A stretch of 64,000 nt of DNA from Acidimicrobiia bacterium (GTDB lineage: Bacteria > Actinomycetota > Acidimicrobiia > IMCC26256 > JAOSJL01): NCBI GenBank assembly GCA_027494115.1, contig JAOSJL010000001.1, positions 2,597,937-2,661,936 on the forward strand, given 5' to 3'. Position 1 is the stretch's first letter. The number at the start of each line of letters is the position of its first letter. Shown piece by piece: positions 55,803 to 63,616 of this stretch. Below the pieces are notes generated by a model. It did not search any database, had not been told where the DNA came from, and saw only the letters and a list, made by a program, of their open reading frames with translations. Made by a program: the position numbers and the translations under genes.

Positions 55803-56977
55803 CCAGCCTCGGCGCCACAGGCTCGAGTGCCAGCGTGGTCTTCATCGAGATCGGCGCGGTCGCTCTCGTGCTCGCGCTCCTCGCTCGGCTCGCAGGCCGG
55901 TTGGGCGTCAGCACGATTCCCTTCTACCTGCTCGCCGGACTCGCGATCGGCAACGGTGGGCTGGTTCCGCTCGACGTCAGTGCCGACTTCATCTCCCTGG
56001 TGGCCGAGATCGGTGTCTTGTTGCTGCTGCTGACTCTCGGGCTCGCGTACACCACGACCGAGCTGCGGCACGGTCTGCGCACCGGCCTGCTGCCGGGCGT
56101 CACCGATGCAGTCGTCAACTTCACGCCGGGCTTCGTCGCCGGGCTGCTGCTCGGCTGGGACACGACCGCCGCGGTGCTGCTCGGTGGCGTGTGCTGGATC
56201 AGCTCGTCGGGGATCGTGGCCAAGGTCCTGAGTGAGCTCGACCGACTCGGCAACCGGGAAACTCCGATCGTTCTGAACCTCCTCGTGCTCGAAGACCTCG
56301 CCATGGCGGTGTTCCTGCCCGTCGCGGCGGCACTCGTGACCGGACGCGATCTGGCAGCGACAACGATCACCGTGGCTGTCGCACTGGGCGTGGTCGCGGT
56401 GATCCTCCTCGGCGCCATGCACCTCGGGGGGAGGCTCAGCCTCCTGCTTCAGTCAGGCTCCGACGAGGCCCTGCTCCTGGCGGTGTTCGGCCTGACCCTG
56501 CTCGTAGGTGGCATCGCACAGCGCCTCGAGGTGTCGGCGGCCATCGGTGCCTTTCTCGTCGGTCTCGCCCTGTCGGGCCCGGTCCAGGCTCGCGCCGCCG
56601 ATCTGGTCGGACCGTTGCGCGACCTCTTCGCCGCGGTGTTCTTCCTGTTCTTCTCGTTCCAGATCGACCCGGCCGATCTGCTCAGCGCGCTCGCTCCCGC
56701 GGCTGCCCTCGCCGTCGTCGCCCTCGCCGGCAAGGTGTTCACAGGGTGGGTCGTAGCCGGCCGGGCCGGCGTCGGTCGTGCAGGGCGGTGGCGCGCCGGT
56801 ACGGTCCTGATGGCTCGCGGCGAGTTCTCCATCGTCATTGCCAGCCTGGGTGTCACGCTCGCCGACGGCAACGACCTGCGGGCACTCGCGGCCGCGTTCG
56901 TGCTCATCACCGCCATCGTCGGGCCGCTCGCCGCCCGCTTCGTGACCGGGAGTCCGTTTAGATCTAGTGTCAGCTAG
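55799..56977 (+). CDS. CPA2-family cation/proton antiporter
   Basis: A 392-residue membrane protein with about twelve helices. The family features VSTIPFYLLAGLAIGNGG and IGVLLLLLTLGLAY are present, along with the ion-binding segment GGVCWISSSGIVAKVLSEL, LNLLVLEDLAMAVFLPVAAA with the conserved Asp, and AIGAFLVGLALSGPV. With its regulatory subunit it forms a KhtTU-like K+ or Na+/H+ system. The last codons and stop (56975-56977) lie within the operator-like dyad of the next gene. Confidence 0.88.
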   Translation: MTSLGATGSSASVVFIEIGAVALVLALLARLAGRLGVSTIPFYLLAGLAIGNGGLVPLDVSADFISLVAEIGVLLLLLTLGLAYTTTELRHGLRTGLLPGVTDAVVNFTPGFVAGLLLGWDTTAAVLLGGVCWISSSGIVAKVLSELDRLGNRETPIVLNLLVLEDLAMAVFLPVAAALVTGRDLAATTITVAVALGVVAVILLGAMHLGGRLSLLLQSGSDEALLLAVFGLTLLVGGIAQRLEVSAAIGAFLVGLALSGPVQARAADLVGPLRDLFAAVFFLFFSFQIDPADLLSALAPAAALAVVALAGKVFTGWVVAGRAGVGRAGRWRAGTVLMARGEFSIVIASLGVTLADGNDLRALAAAFVLITAIVGPLAARFVTGSPFRSSVS

Positions 56978-56984
56978 ATATAAT
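56963..56984 (+). promoter_or_regulatory. Perfect dyad TCTAG-N6-CTAGA joined to a TATAAT box
   Basis: The dyad at 56963-56978 is followed immediately by TATAAT (56979-56984), a consensus -10 element, 31 bp before the start of the DUF2249 gene. The same dyad (with a different spacer) precedes the RIC gene at 58848-58863. A repressor bound here would cover the promoter. The likely ligand is the HTH regulator encoded at 57464. Confidence 0.7.
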
Positions 56985-57015
56985 CTGATACGGCGACCGA
57001 GGCGAAGGAGACGAG

Positions 57016-57456
57016 ATGGACACCCTCGACGTGCGACCCATCGAGGCCCGCGACCGACATACCCGGATCTTCGAGCACCTCGAACAGTTGACCACCGGCG
57101 ACACTCTGCGGCTCCTCGTCGACCACGACCCGATCCCTCTGCGCTACCAGCTCGACGCGACCCGCCCGGACCAGTTCAGCTGGGAACCCGTCGAGAGTGG
57201 TCCCGACGTCTGGTCGATCGACATCACCAGTCGCGCGCGGGTGGTCGACGCCCGTCCTGTGATCGCGGCCGGCGACGAGCCCTTCGAGATGATCATGGCC
57301 GCCGCTGCGGAGCTGGCGGACGACCAGGTTCTCGTCGTCTACGCGCCGTTCAACCCCGAACCACTGGAGAAGGTCCTGGACGAGCGAGGTTTCGACCACC
57401 GCGCCGATGAGATCGACGACGGTGACTGGCGCGTGAGCTTCACGCGACGACGTTGA
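57016..57456 (+). CDS. DUF2249-domain protein (two modules)
   Basis: A 146-residue soluble protein. The first module is a canonical DUF2249 domain (MDTLDVRPIEARDRHTRIFE, LVDHDPIPLRYQLDA, FSWEPVESGPDVWSIDI). The second (FEMIMAAAAELADDQVLVVY, then APFNPEPLEKVLDERGFDH) is a related TusA-like half. DUF2249 proteins are often encoded with hemerythrin-like and RIC proteins in nitric oxide or low-oxygen response loci, as here. The ATG follows GAAGGAG. The regulator gene begins eight bases after its stop. Confidence 0.85.
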   Translation: MDTLDVRPIEARDRHTRIFEHLEQLTTGDTLRLLVDHDPIPLRYQLDATRPDQFSWEPVESGPDVWSIDITSRARVVDARPVIAAGDEPFEMIMAAAAELADDQVLVVYAPFNPEPLEKVLDERGFDHRADEIDDGDWRVSFTRRR

Positions 57457-57463
57457 AGCAACG

Positions 57464-58123
57464 ATGACCACTCTTCAGGAGCAGGCACGGGCGCTGGGCG
57501 ACCCGACCCGCCACGAGATCTTCCGCCACGTCGCCGATGCGACGGAGTCACTCGACGTCGCCGAGCTCACCGACCGGATCGGCGTGCACCACAACGCCGT
57601 GCGCCAACACCTCACCAAGCTCGTCGAGGCCGAACTCGTCGTCCAGGACACGCTGCCGTCGAGGGGTCGTGGACGCCCGCGGCTGTGCTACTCGCTCCAT
57701 CCCTCGGCCGCGAGCCGGTGGGGCGTGACGGGCCCCTACGAACGGCTTTCACTGCTGTTGAGCGAGGTGATCCGCACCGGCGACTCGCCCGTCGAGGTGG
57801 GTCGGCGGGCGGCACGGCGGCACCGCCTCGGAACCGCGGCGGCGCCGCACCCAGTCGACGCATTCGTCGCGCAGATGGCCCGGGAAGGTTTCGAACCGAC
57901 GGTCGACGTACGAGGCGACACCGTCGAGGTCGTGCTCGGGTGTTGCCCCTTCGCCACGACCGCACTGGCCGATCCCGACACCGTGTGCGGGCTGCATCTC
58001 GGCATGGCGTACGGGGCCGCCGAGCAGAGCGGGGGCCTGGTCGTCGACGAGCTCCTCCCCGAGGACCCGCGCCACGCCGGATGCCGCTTGCGGTGCCACC
58101 TGGTCGAGGAGTCCGTCGCCTGA
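57464..58123 (+). CDS. HTH transcriptional regulator with Cys-rich sensor domain
   Basis: A 219-residue regulator. A winged helix-turn-helix (residues 5-80: LGDPTRHEIFRHVADA, IGVHHNAVRQHLTKLVEAEL, RGRPRLCYSLH) is followed by a sensor domain whose C-terminal part carries Cys160, Cys161, Cys175, His178, Cys207 and Cys211 (GCCPF, TVCGLHLG, GCRLRC). The pattern recalls SufR-like ArsR/DeoR-type regulators that bind an iron-sulfur cluster. Its place between a DUF2249 gene and a RIC gene supports sensing of nitric oxide or cluster damage. It is the best candidate to bind the TCTAG-N6-CTAGA dyads. Confidence 0.8.
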   Translation: MTTLQEQARALGDPTRHEIFRHVADATESLDVAELTDRIGVHHNAVRQHLTKLVEAELVVQDTLPSRGRGRPRLCYSLHPSAASRWGVTGPYERLSLLLSEVIRTGDSPVEVGRRAARRHRLGTAAAPHPVDAFVAQMAREGFEPTVDVRGDTVEVVLGCCPFATTALADPDTVCGLHLGMAYGAAEQSGGLVVDELLPEDPRHAGCRLRCHLVEESVA

Positions 58124-58130
58124 CGTCGAA

Positions 58131-58805
58131 TCAGCCTCGGGTGACCGCAGGGAACAGGACGTTGTTCTCCTTGTGTACGTGCAGGTGCGTGTCGGTTTCG
58201 AGGCCTGCGAGGCCCTCGTAGAGAGCCTGGTAGCTCGCGCAACCGTCAGCCGGGACCAAGAAGTTCCCCGTGGCTGCCCGCAGGTGTGCCAGGAGCGCTC
58301 CGGCGCTGTCGTGCTCGTCCTCGAGCTTGGCGATCAGGTCCGCGGTTCCCTCTGTGACCCCGTCGTCGACCGCGGTCTGCCGGATCGCCGGGAACAGCAC
58401 CCGCTCCTCTTCGGCCAGGTGCGGTTCGAGCTCGGACTTCAGTCCACCGAAGGTGGCGGCCACATCGGCGAGCTCGGGGTGGCGTTCGCCGTGGACCGAC
58501 TCGACCTTTGCCGCCAACGCGGCGAGCCGTGGCAGCTCGGTGTGCAGGAAAGCGTGGTGCGTGGCCTCGATGTGGTCGGCGAGCTCGACGGGCCCCATCG
58601 CCGTCCATTCCGCAGAAGGTTCGGAACCGAGGGTGGCCAACTCGTCGAGGAGCTCCGCCGAGTCGATCCCCGCCTCGTCACATGCCACGGCGAGGCTGCG
58701 GTCACCATGGCAGCAGTAGTCGAGACCGCGGCCTTCGAAGATCCGGGCCGAGCCCGGGGACTCGTCGACGATCTCCGCCAGCGTGCGGTCCTGGTCGACA
58801 ACCAT
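58131..58805 (-). CDS. Iron-sulfur cluster repair di-iron protein (RIC/ScdA/YtfE)
   Basis: About 224 residues from the ATG 58805, chosen because GGAGGAG lies six bases upstream and the -10-like TAGATT (58846-58851) would then leave a normal leader; the ATG 58835 is too close to it. The ScdA_N domain (TLAEIVDESPGSARIFEGRG, LDYCC with Cys31-Cys32) precedes a hemerythrin-like four-helix bundle with di-iron His/Glu ligands (DHIEATHHAFLHTELP, LEPHLAEEERVLFPAI, LEDEHDSAG, THLHVHKENNVLFPA). It repairs iron-sulfur clusters after nitric oxide or oxidative damage. Confidence 0.9.
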   Translation of the reverse strand: MVVDQDRTLAEIVDESPGSARIFEGRGLDYCCHGDRSLAVACDEAGIDSAELLDELATLGSEPSAEWTAMGPVELADHIEATHHAFLHTELPRLAALAAKVESVHGERHPELADVAATFGGLKSELEPHLAEEERVLFPAIRQTAVDDGVTEGTADLIAKLEDEHDSAGALLAHLRAATGNFLVPADGCASYQALYEGLAGLETDTHLHVHKENNVLFPAVTRG

Positions 58806-58845
58806 GGCGGGCTCCTCCGTGAGCGGGCTGTTCATCCAACCAATT

Positions 58846-58863
58846 AATCTAGTGCTTGCTAGA
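58846..58863 (-). promoter_or_regulatory. Dyad TCTAG-N6-CTAGA overlapping the RIC promoter
   Basis: The dyad at 58848-58863 overlaps a -10-like TAGATT (minus strand, 58846-58851), 41 bp before the RIC start. It has the same arms and 6-base spacing as the site at 56963-56978. The placement across the -10 suggests repression. Confidence 0.65.
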
Positions 58864-58902
58864 AGTGCCCGGCGAAACCGCGCCGGTCGAGCACCGAGAT
58901 AT

Positions 58903-58908
58903 GATAAT
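58903..58908 (+). promoter_or_regulatory. -10 box of the toxin-antitoxin operon, probably leaderless
   Basis: GATAAT (or the overlapping TATGAT at 58900-58905) lies only eight bases before the antitoxin ATG, and no Shine-Dalgarno sequence is seen. Transcription would begin at or next to the ATG, as in the leaderless mRNAs common in actinomycetes. Confidence 0.5.
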
Positions 58909-58916
58909 CTGATGCT

Positions 58917-59159
58917 ATGCCCGAGGTGAGCGCCACCTACGCCGCACGAAACTTCGCCGACCTCCTCGACGCGGTCGAACACCGGGGCACCGACTACCTC
59001 ATCGTGCGCCGAGGCAAGGTCGTCGCGCACCTCGAGCCCGTCTCGAGTGGAAGGGGTGCCGACGTCAAAGCTGCTCTCCTCCGGCACCGCGGCGACCGGG
59101 CCTGGACTGAGGACCTCGACGGACTCCGCGACCTGCTCGTCGTCGAGGAACGTCGTTGA
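58917..59159 (+). CDS. Phd/YefM-family antitoxin
   Basis: An 80-residue antitoxin. The N-terminal DNA-binding part (EVSATYAARNFADLLDAVEH) and YLIVRRGKVVAHLEPV match the Phd/YefM fold (prevent-host-death type). The C-terminal part (WTEDLDGLRDLLVVEERR) should wrap the toxin. It probably also represses its own promoter. The toxin gene overlaps its stop (TTGA). Confidence 0.85.
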   Translation: MPEVSATYAARNFADLLDAVEHRGTDYLIVRRGKVVAHLEPVSSGRGADVKAALLRHRGDRAWTEDLDGLRDLLVVEERR

Positions 59160-59557
59160 GCCTTCTTCTGCTCGACACAACATTCCTGATCGACGCCGAG
59201 CACGACGAGAGTTCGCTCGACGATGTGATCGGCGACGACGATGACGTCGCCGTTTCAGCGATATCGGTGGCTGAATTGACAGTCGGCGTCGAGCTATCCA
59301 CCGGGAAGCGAAAGCGCGAGCGACAAGCCTTCGTCGACGACCTCATCGCGGTTGTCCCGGTCATCCCCTACGATGTCATCGTGGTCGGCTTCCACGCCGA
59401 TCTCCTCTCAGCGGTTCGTCGGGCAGGTCGACCACGAGGAGCCCACGATCTGATCATCGCCGCTACTGCGTACGCAACCGGGCGGGAGGTCGTGTCGGCG
59501 GACCCGCGAGCATTCGAGGCTCTCCCCGGGATCACGCTCCGCCGGCGCCGCGGCTGA
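59156..59557 (+). CDS. vapC: VapC-type PIN-domain ribonuclease toxin
   Basis: A 133-residue PIN-domain toxin translated from a TTG start that overlaps the antitoxin stop. The acidic active site is visible: Asp7 (LLLDTTFLIDAE), a Glu in SVAELTVGVELS, an Asp in GAHDLIIAATA and an Asp in VVSADPRAFEAL. VapC toxins cut tRNA or rRNA when their antitoxin is degraded. The unit sits directly before tRNA-Gly. Confidence 0.88.
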   Translation: MSLLLLDTTFLIDAEHDESSLDDVIGDDDDVAVSAISVAELTVGVELSTGKRKRERQAFVDDLIAVVPVIPYDVIVVGFHADLLSAVRRAGRPRGAHDLIIAATAYATGREVVSADPRAFEALPGITLRRRRG

Positions 59558-59580
59558 CAGGCCCCTCGAGAGATCGGCCC

Positions 59581-59656
59581 TGGAGCGGACGACGGGATTC
59601 GAACCCGCGACCCTCACCTTGGCAAGGTGATGCTCTACCAACTGAGCCACGTCCGC
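59581..59656 (-). tRNA. tRNA-Gly (anticodon GCC)
   Basis: Read on the minus strand: acceptor GCGGACG/CGTCCGC, D arm GCTC/GAGC, anticodon stem TCACC/GGTGA with loop TTGCCAA (anticodon GCC), T arm CGGG-TTCGAAT-CCCG. The CCA end is encoded (59581-59583). Confidence 0.95.
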
Positions 59657-59739
59657 GTGTGGGGCGCAGGATACCAAGTGGCCCCCGCCGCCGGTACAGT
59701 CCGGGCGGTCGTACACCGGAGGTCTCGGAGAGGTTGCGG

Positions 59740-61116
59740 ATGACGGCGCTGATGGACTCCCTGGCCGACCTCGTCGGTACGTCGCACGTTCTGACCGGTG
59801 ACGCCATCGGCGAGGACTACGCGCACGACGAGGCCCTCACCGCTTCCCCGCAGGCTCCCGCCGCAGTGGTCCGTCCGGCCACGACCGACGAGGTCGCCTC
59901 GGTCCTGCGGGCGGCGGACGAGGCCGGAACGCCCGTCACGGCCCGGGGCGCGGGCACCGGGCTTTGTGGGGCGTCGATCCCACGTCCCGACGCCATCATG
60001 ATCTCGTTCGAACGCATGAACGAGATCCTCGAGATCGACACCGACAACCAGGTCGCTGTCGTCCAGCCTGGAGTGACCCTCGAACAGCTCGACGACGCAC
60101 TCGCGCCACTCGGATACGTGTACCCGGTCTACCCGGGCGAGAACAGCGCCACCATCGGCGGGAACGTTGCGACGAACGCGGGCGGGATGCGCGCCGTGAA
60201 GTACGGCGTGACACGGCACCGGGTCTTGGGCCTCGAAGCGGTGCTTCCCACCGGCGAGGTGATGCGCACGGGCGGCAAGTTCGTGAAGGCCACCACCGGA
60301 TACGACCTCACCCAACTCATCATCGGCTCCGAGGGAACCCTCGCTCTCGTCACCGAGGCGACACTGAAGATCGAACGACGCCCGGAACACTCCGCCACGG
60401 TGCTCGCGCCCTTCGCCACCCTCGCCGAGATCACAGGCGCAATCCCCGAGATCATCCGACGTGGGGTCGACCCGACCATCCTCGAGTACATCGACCTCCT
60501 GGGTATGGAGGCAACGACCGAGAGCGAAGACCTCGACCTGGGGATCCCCCAGGAGATCCGCGAGACCGCACTCGCCTACCTGGTCGTCCTCCTGGAAGGC
60601 AAGGACGCCGACCGGGTCGAAGAGGACGTCGAGACCCTCGGGGAGCTCCTCACCGAGCTGGGTGCGCTCGATCTCTACGTACTGCCGGAGCAGGCCGCCA
60701 CGCGCCTCCTTGTCGCCCGGGAACGTGCGTTCTGGGTGTCGAAAGCTCGTGGAGCAGACGACATCATCGATGTCGTCGTCCCCCGCGCGTCGATTCCCGA
60801 CTACCTCCAGACGGTGTCCGACCTCGCGCAGGAGAACGGTGCGTTCACCGCCGGCGCCGGCCACGCGGGTGACGGGAATGTCCACCTGGCCGTCTTCCAG
60901 CCCGACGCGGAGAAGCGCCGCGCGCTGATGCACGGGATCCTGGAGGCGGGCATGGCGCTGGGAGGCGCGATCTCGGCGGAACACGGTATCGGTAGCGAGA
61001 AGCAGGCCTACTTCCTCGAACTGGAGGACCCGGTGAAAATCGATCTCATGCGGCGGATCAAGACCGCCTTCGATCCGCGCGGGATTCTCAATCCCGGCAC
61101 CCTGCTCGACTCATGA
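59740..61116 (+). CDS. FAD-linked 2-hydroxyacid oxidase (GlcD-like)
   Basis: A 458-residue member of the FAD-binding PCMH/GlcD family (glycolate oxidase GlcD, D-lactate dehydrogenase). The flavin-binding loops are [20 protein letters not shown] and [20 protein letters not shown]. Also visible are [20 protein letters not shown], and the C-terminal catalytic part [16 protein letters not shown] and [15 protein letters not shown]. It should oxidise a 2-hydroxyacid, probably D-lactate or glycolate. The ATG 59740 follows GGAGGTCTCGGAGAGG. The TPP-enzyme gene overlaps its stop by four bases. Confidence 0.88.
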   Translation: MTALMDSLADLVGTSHVLTGDAIGEDYAHDEALTASPQAPAAVVRPATTDEVASVLRAADEAGTPVTARGAGTGLCGASIPRPDAIMISFERMNEILEIDTDNQVAVVQPGVTLEQLDDALAPLGYVYPVYPGENSATIGGNVATNAGGMRAVKYGVTRHRVLGLEAVLPTGEVMRTGGKFVKATTGYDLTQLIIGSEGTLALVTEATLKIERRPEHSATVLAPFATLAEITGAIPEIIRRGVDPTILEYIDLLGMEATTESEDLDLGIPQEIRETALAYLVVLLEGKDADRVEEDVETLGELLTELGALDLYVLPEQAATRLLVARERAFWVSKARGADDIIDVVVPRASIPDYLQTVSDLAQENGAFTAGAGHAGDGNVHLAVFQPDAEKRRALMHGILEAGMALGGAISAEHGIGSEKQAYFLELEDPVKIDLMRRIKTAFDPRGILNPGTLLDS

Positions 61117-62671
61117 ACGGTGCCCAGGCGCTGATCCGCACGTTGCTGGCGAGCGACGTCGACACGTGCTTCGCCAACCCCGGCACCTCCGAGATGCACT
61201 TCGTGGCGGCGCTCGACGAGGTGGACGGGATGCGCGGCGTGCTCGGATTGTTCGAGGGTGTCGTCACCGGAGCCGCCGACGGCTACGCGCGGATGGCGGA
61301 ACGCCCGGCGGCCACTCTCCTGCACCTCGGCCCGGGGTTGGGCAACGGCATCGCCAACCTCCACAACGCCCGACGCGCACACACGCCGATGGTCAACATC
61401 GTCGGCGACCACGCCACCTACCACAAGCAGTACGACGCACCTCTCGAGTCCGACATCGAAGCACTGGCGTCCAATGTCTCGGGATGGATCCGGCGGACCG
61501 AACGGGCTGACGACGTCGGGACAGACGGCGCCGCGGCCGTCGCCGCTGCAACCGGCCCACCCGGTCAGGTGGCGACCCTGATCCTCCCCCGCCGACGTCT
61601 GCTGGCTCGACGGTGCCGAGCCTGCCGAACCGTCGAAGCCACCCGTTCCCGGCCGCGTGACGGACGACGCTGTCGGCGAGATCGCCGGCGTGCTCCGTTC
61701 CGACGCGCCCTGCGCGTTCCTGCTGGGAGGTGCGGCGCTTCGAGCGCCGGGACTGGTCGCCGCGGCGCGCTCCGCGGCGACCACGGAAACGAAGATGCTC
61801 GCCGAGACGTTCCCCGCGCGCCTCGAACGGGGGCGCCGGGCTGCCGGCGGTGGAGCGCCTCGCGTACCTGGCGGAGCTGGCCGCCCTGCAACTGGACGGT
61901 CTCGCGCACCTCGTTCTTGTCGACGCCACCTCTCCCGTCTCGTTTTTCGCCTATCCCGACAAGGCGAGCACGCTCGTGCCCGAGGGATGCACGGTGCACA
62001 CCCTGGCGACGGGGGGCGACGACGTCGTGGGTGCTCTCGAGCACCTCGCCGACGCGCTCGGCGCGGCGCCTGATTCCGCGGTTCTCCAGCCCGCGTCACG
62101 ACGGGAGCGCCCGACCGGCGCACTGACGGCGGAAACCGTCTGTGCAGCGCTCGGCGCGGTGCTCCCCGAACACGCCGTCATTTCCGACGAGGGCGCAACG
62201 GGCGGGATCTACGCGGCCGGAGCCACGGCGGGCGCGCCTCCCCACGACTGGCTCACCCTCACCGGAGGGGCCATCGGCCAGGGAATCCCGGTGGCGACCG
62301 GGGCAGCGGTGGCGAGCCCCGACCGCCCGGTTGTCTCGCTCCAGGCCGAGGGCAGCGCGATGTACACACTCCAGGGGCTCTGGACGCAGGCACGAGAAAG
62401 ACTCGATGTCACGACGGTCCTCATCAACAACCGCTCGTACGCGATCTTGAATCTGGAACTCGAGCGGGTCGGCGCCGGCAGCCCCGGGCCGCGCGCGCAA
62501 CGGCTCCTCGACCTGTCGGAGCCCGATCTGGACTTCGTGGCACTGGCAAGAGGCATGGGCGTTCCCGCGAACCGTGCCAAGGACGCCGAAGACCTCATGG
62601 CACAGCTCGAACGGGCGATCGACGAGCCGGGACCGCACCTGATCGAGGCCGTCGTACCTGCCGACTTCTGA
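61113..62671 (+). CDS. TPP-dependent acetolactate-synthase-like enzyme (two frame breaks)
   Basis: About 519 residues after repair. The Pyr domain has [17 protein letters not shown] with the cofactor-activating Glu, and [20 protein letters not shown]. The central domain follows in another frame ([20 protein letters not shown]). The PP domain has [34 protein letters not shown] and [20 protein letters not shown], ending [10 protein letters not shown]. Breaks lie at five C's (61586-61590) and five G's (61829-61833). The PP motif reads EGS instead of the usual GDG, as in some benzoylformate-decarboxylase-like members, so it may not be a true acetolactate synthase. Coupled to the GlcD-like gene. 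Confidence 0.82.
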
Positions 62672-62674
62672 GAC

Positions 62675-63606
62675 CTACTGGCCCGCGAGGCGCTCCACGA
62701 TCGGGGCGAAGCTGTCGATCTCGCCTTCACCCACGACGATGTAGGTGAAGCCGTACTCCTCGCGTCGTTGCAGACAGGTCTCGACGATCTCGTCTTCGGT
62801 GCCGACGAGGGCGAGACCCGACGCCAGCGCGTCCTCGGCACTGATACCGACTGGACCCGCGATCATCTCCGCGAAACCGACACGGTCGTCGGTGACGGCG
62901 GCGACGAAGTAGCGCACCTGGAGCTCGATGTCGTCGAAGCGGTCGCCTGCCGCCTCCTTGATCCAACCGATCTTGTCGGCGGTCTCCTTCGCCAACGCGG
63001 TCTTGGCGACCTCCGGAGTGGCGGCTCCCGCAGCCAGGTTCGGGTTGACGCCGACGATGTCGGCCTCTCGCGCCGCGAGCGACAGCACGCGCTTCCCCCG
63101 CCTCCGATGAGGAGAGGCGGGTGCGGCTTCTGGGCGGGTTCGGGTGTCGCGTCGTAGTCGGTGATCGTGTAATGCTCGCCGGCGAAGCTGAACGCCCCGG
63201 GAGCCCACGCCCCCTTGATGACGACGACCGCCTCCTCGAGGCGCTCGATCCGGACGCCCGGGCGGTCGTACTCCCACCCGATCTCCTCGTAGTCGGCGAT
63301 CATCCACCCGGCGCCGATACCCAGCTCGAGACGACCGTCCGAGAGGAGGTCGATCGTGGCGGCCTCTTTGGCCACGACGGCGGGATGCTTGTAGTCGTTT
63401 CCGAGGACGAGGGTGCCGACGCGCAATGTCTGCGTGGCCGCTGCCGCCATTGCGATCGCGGGCATCGGCGCCAGCATCGTGTCGTCGAAGTGGTCGGGCA
63501 TGAACAGCGTCGAAAAGCCGTTGCCCTCGATGCGCCGGGCCTTCTCCGCCCATTCGGCCCCCGAGGTCGCCTCGGACATCTGGACGCCGAACCGGAAGGG
63601 ATGCAT
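62675..63606 (-). CDS. LLM-class F420-dependent oxidoreductase (frame broken in C-run 63096-63100)
   Basis: About 311 residues after repair, from the ATG 63606 (MHPFRFGVQMSEATSGAEWA). Features are GFSTLFMPDHFDDTMLAPMP, TLRVGTLVLGNDYKHPAVVA, GRLELGIGAGWMIADYEEIG and, after the break, KRVLSLAAREADIVGVNPNL. This is a TIM-barrel LLM enzyme of the F420-dependent actinobacterial type. The frame changes at five C's (63096-63100) after PHPPLLIGGGG. The stop lies 4 bp from the stop of the convergent TPP-enzyme gene. The substrate is unknown. Confidence 0.82.
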
Positions 63607-63616
63607 CGGGAGCAGG

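Noticed and set aside
58131..59183. RIC protein starting far upstream at about 59183
   Set aside because: The extension would run antisense through the antitoxin gene and the operator-promoter region; the ATG at 58805 has a strong ribosome-binding site and matches the family start.
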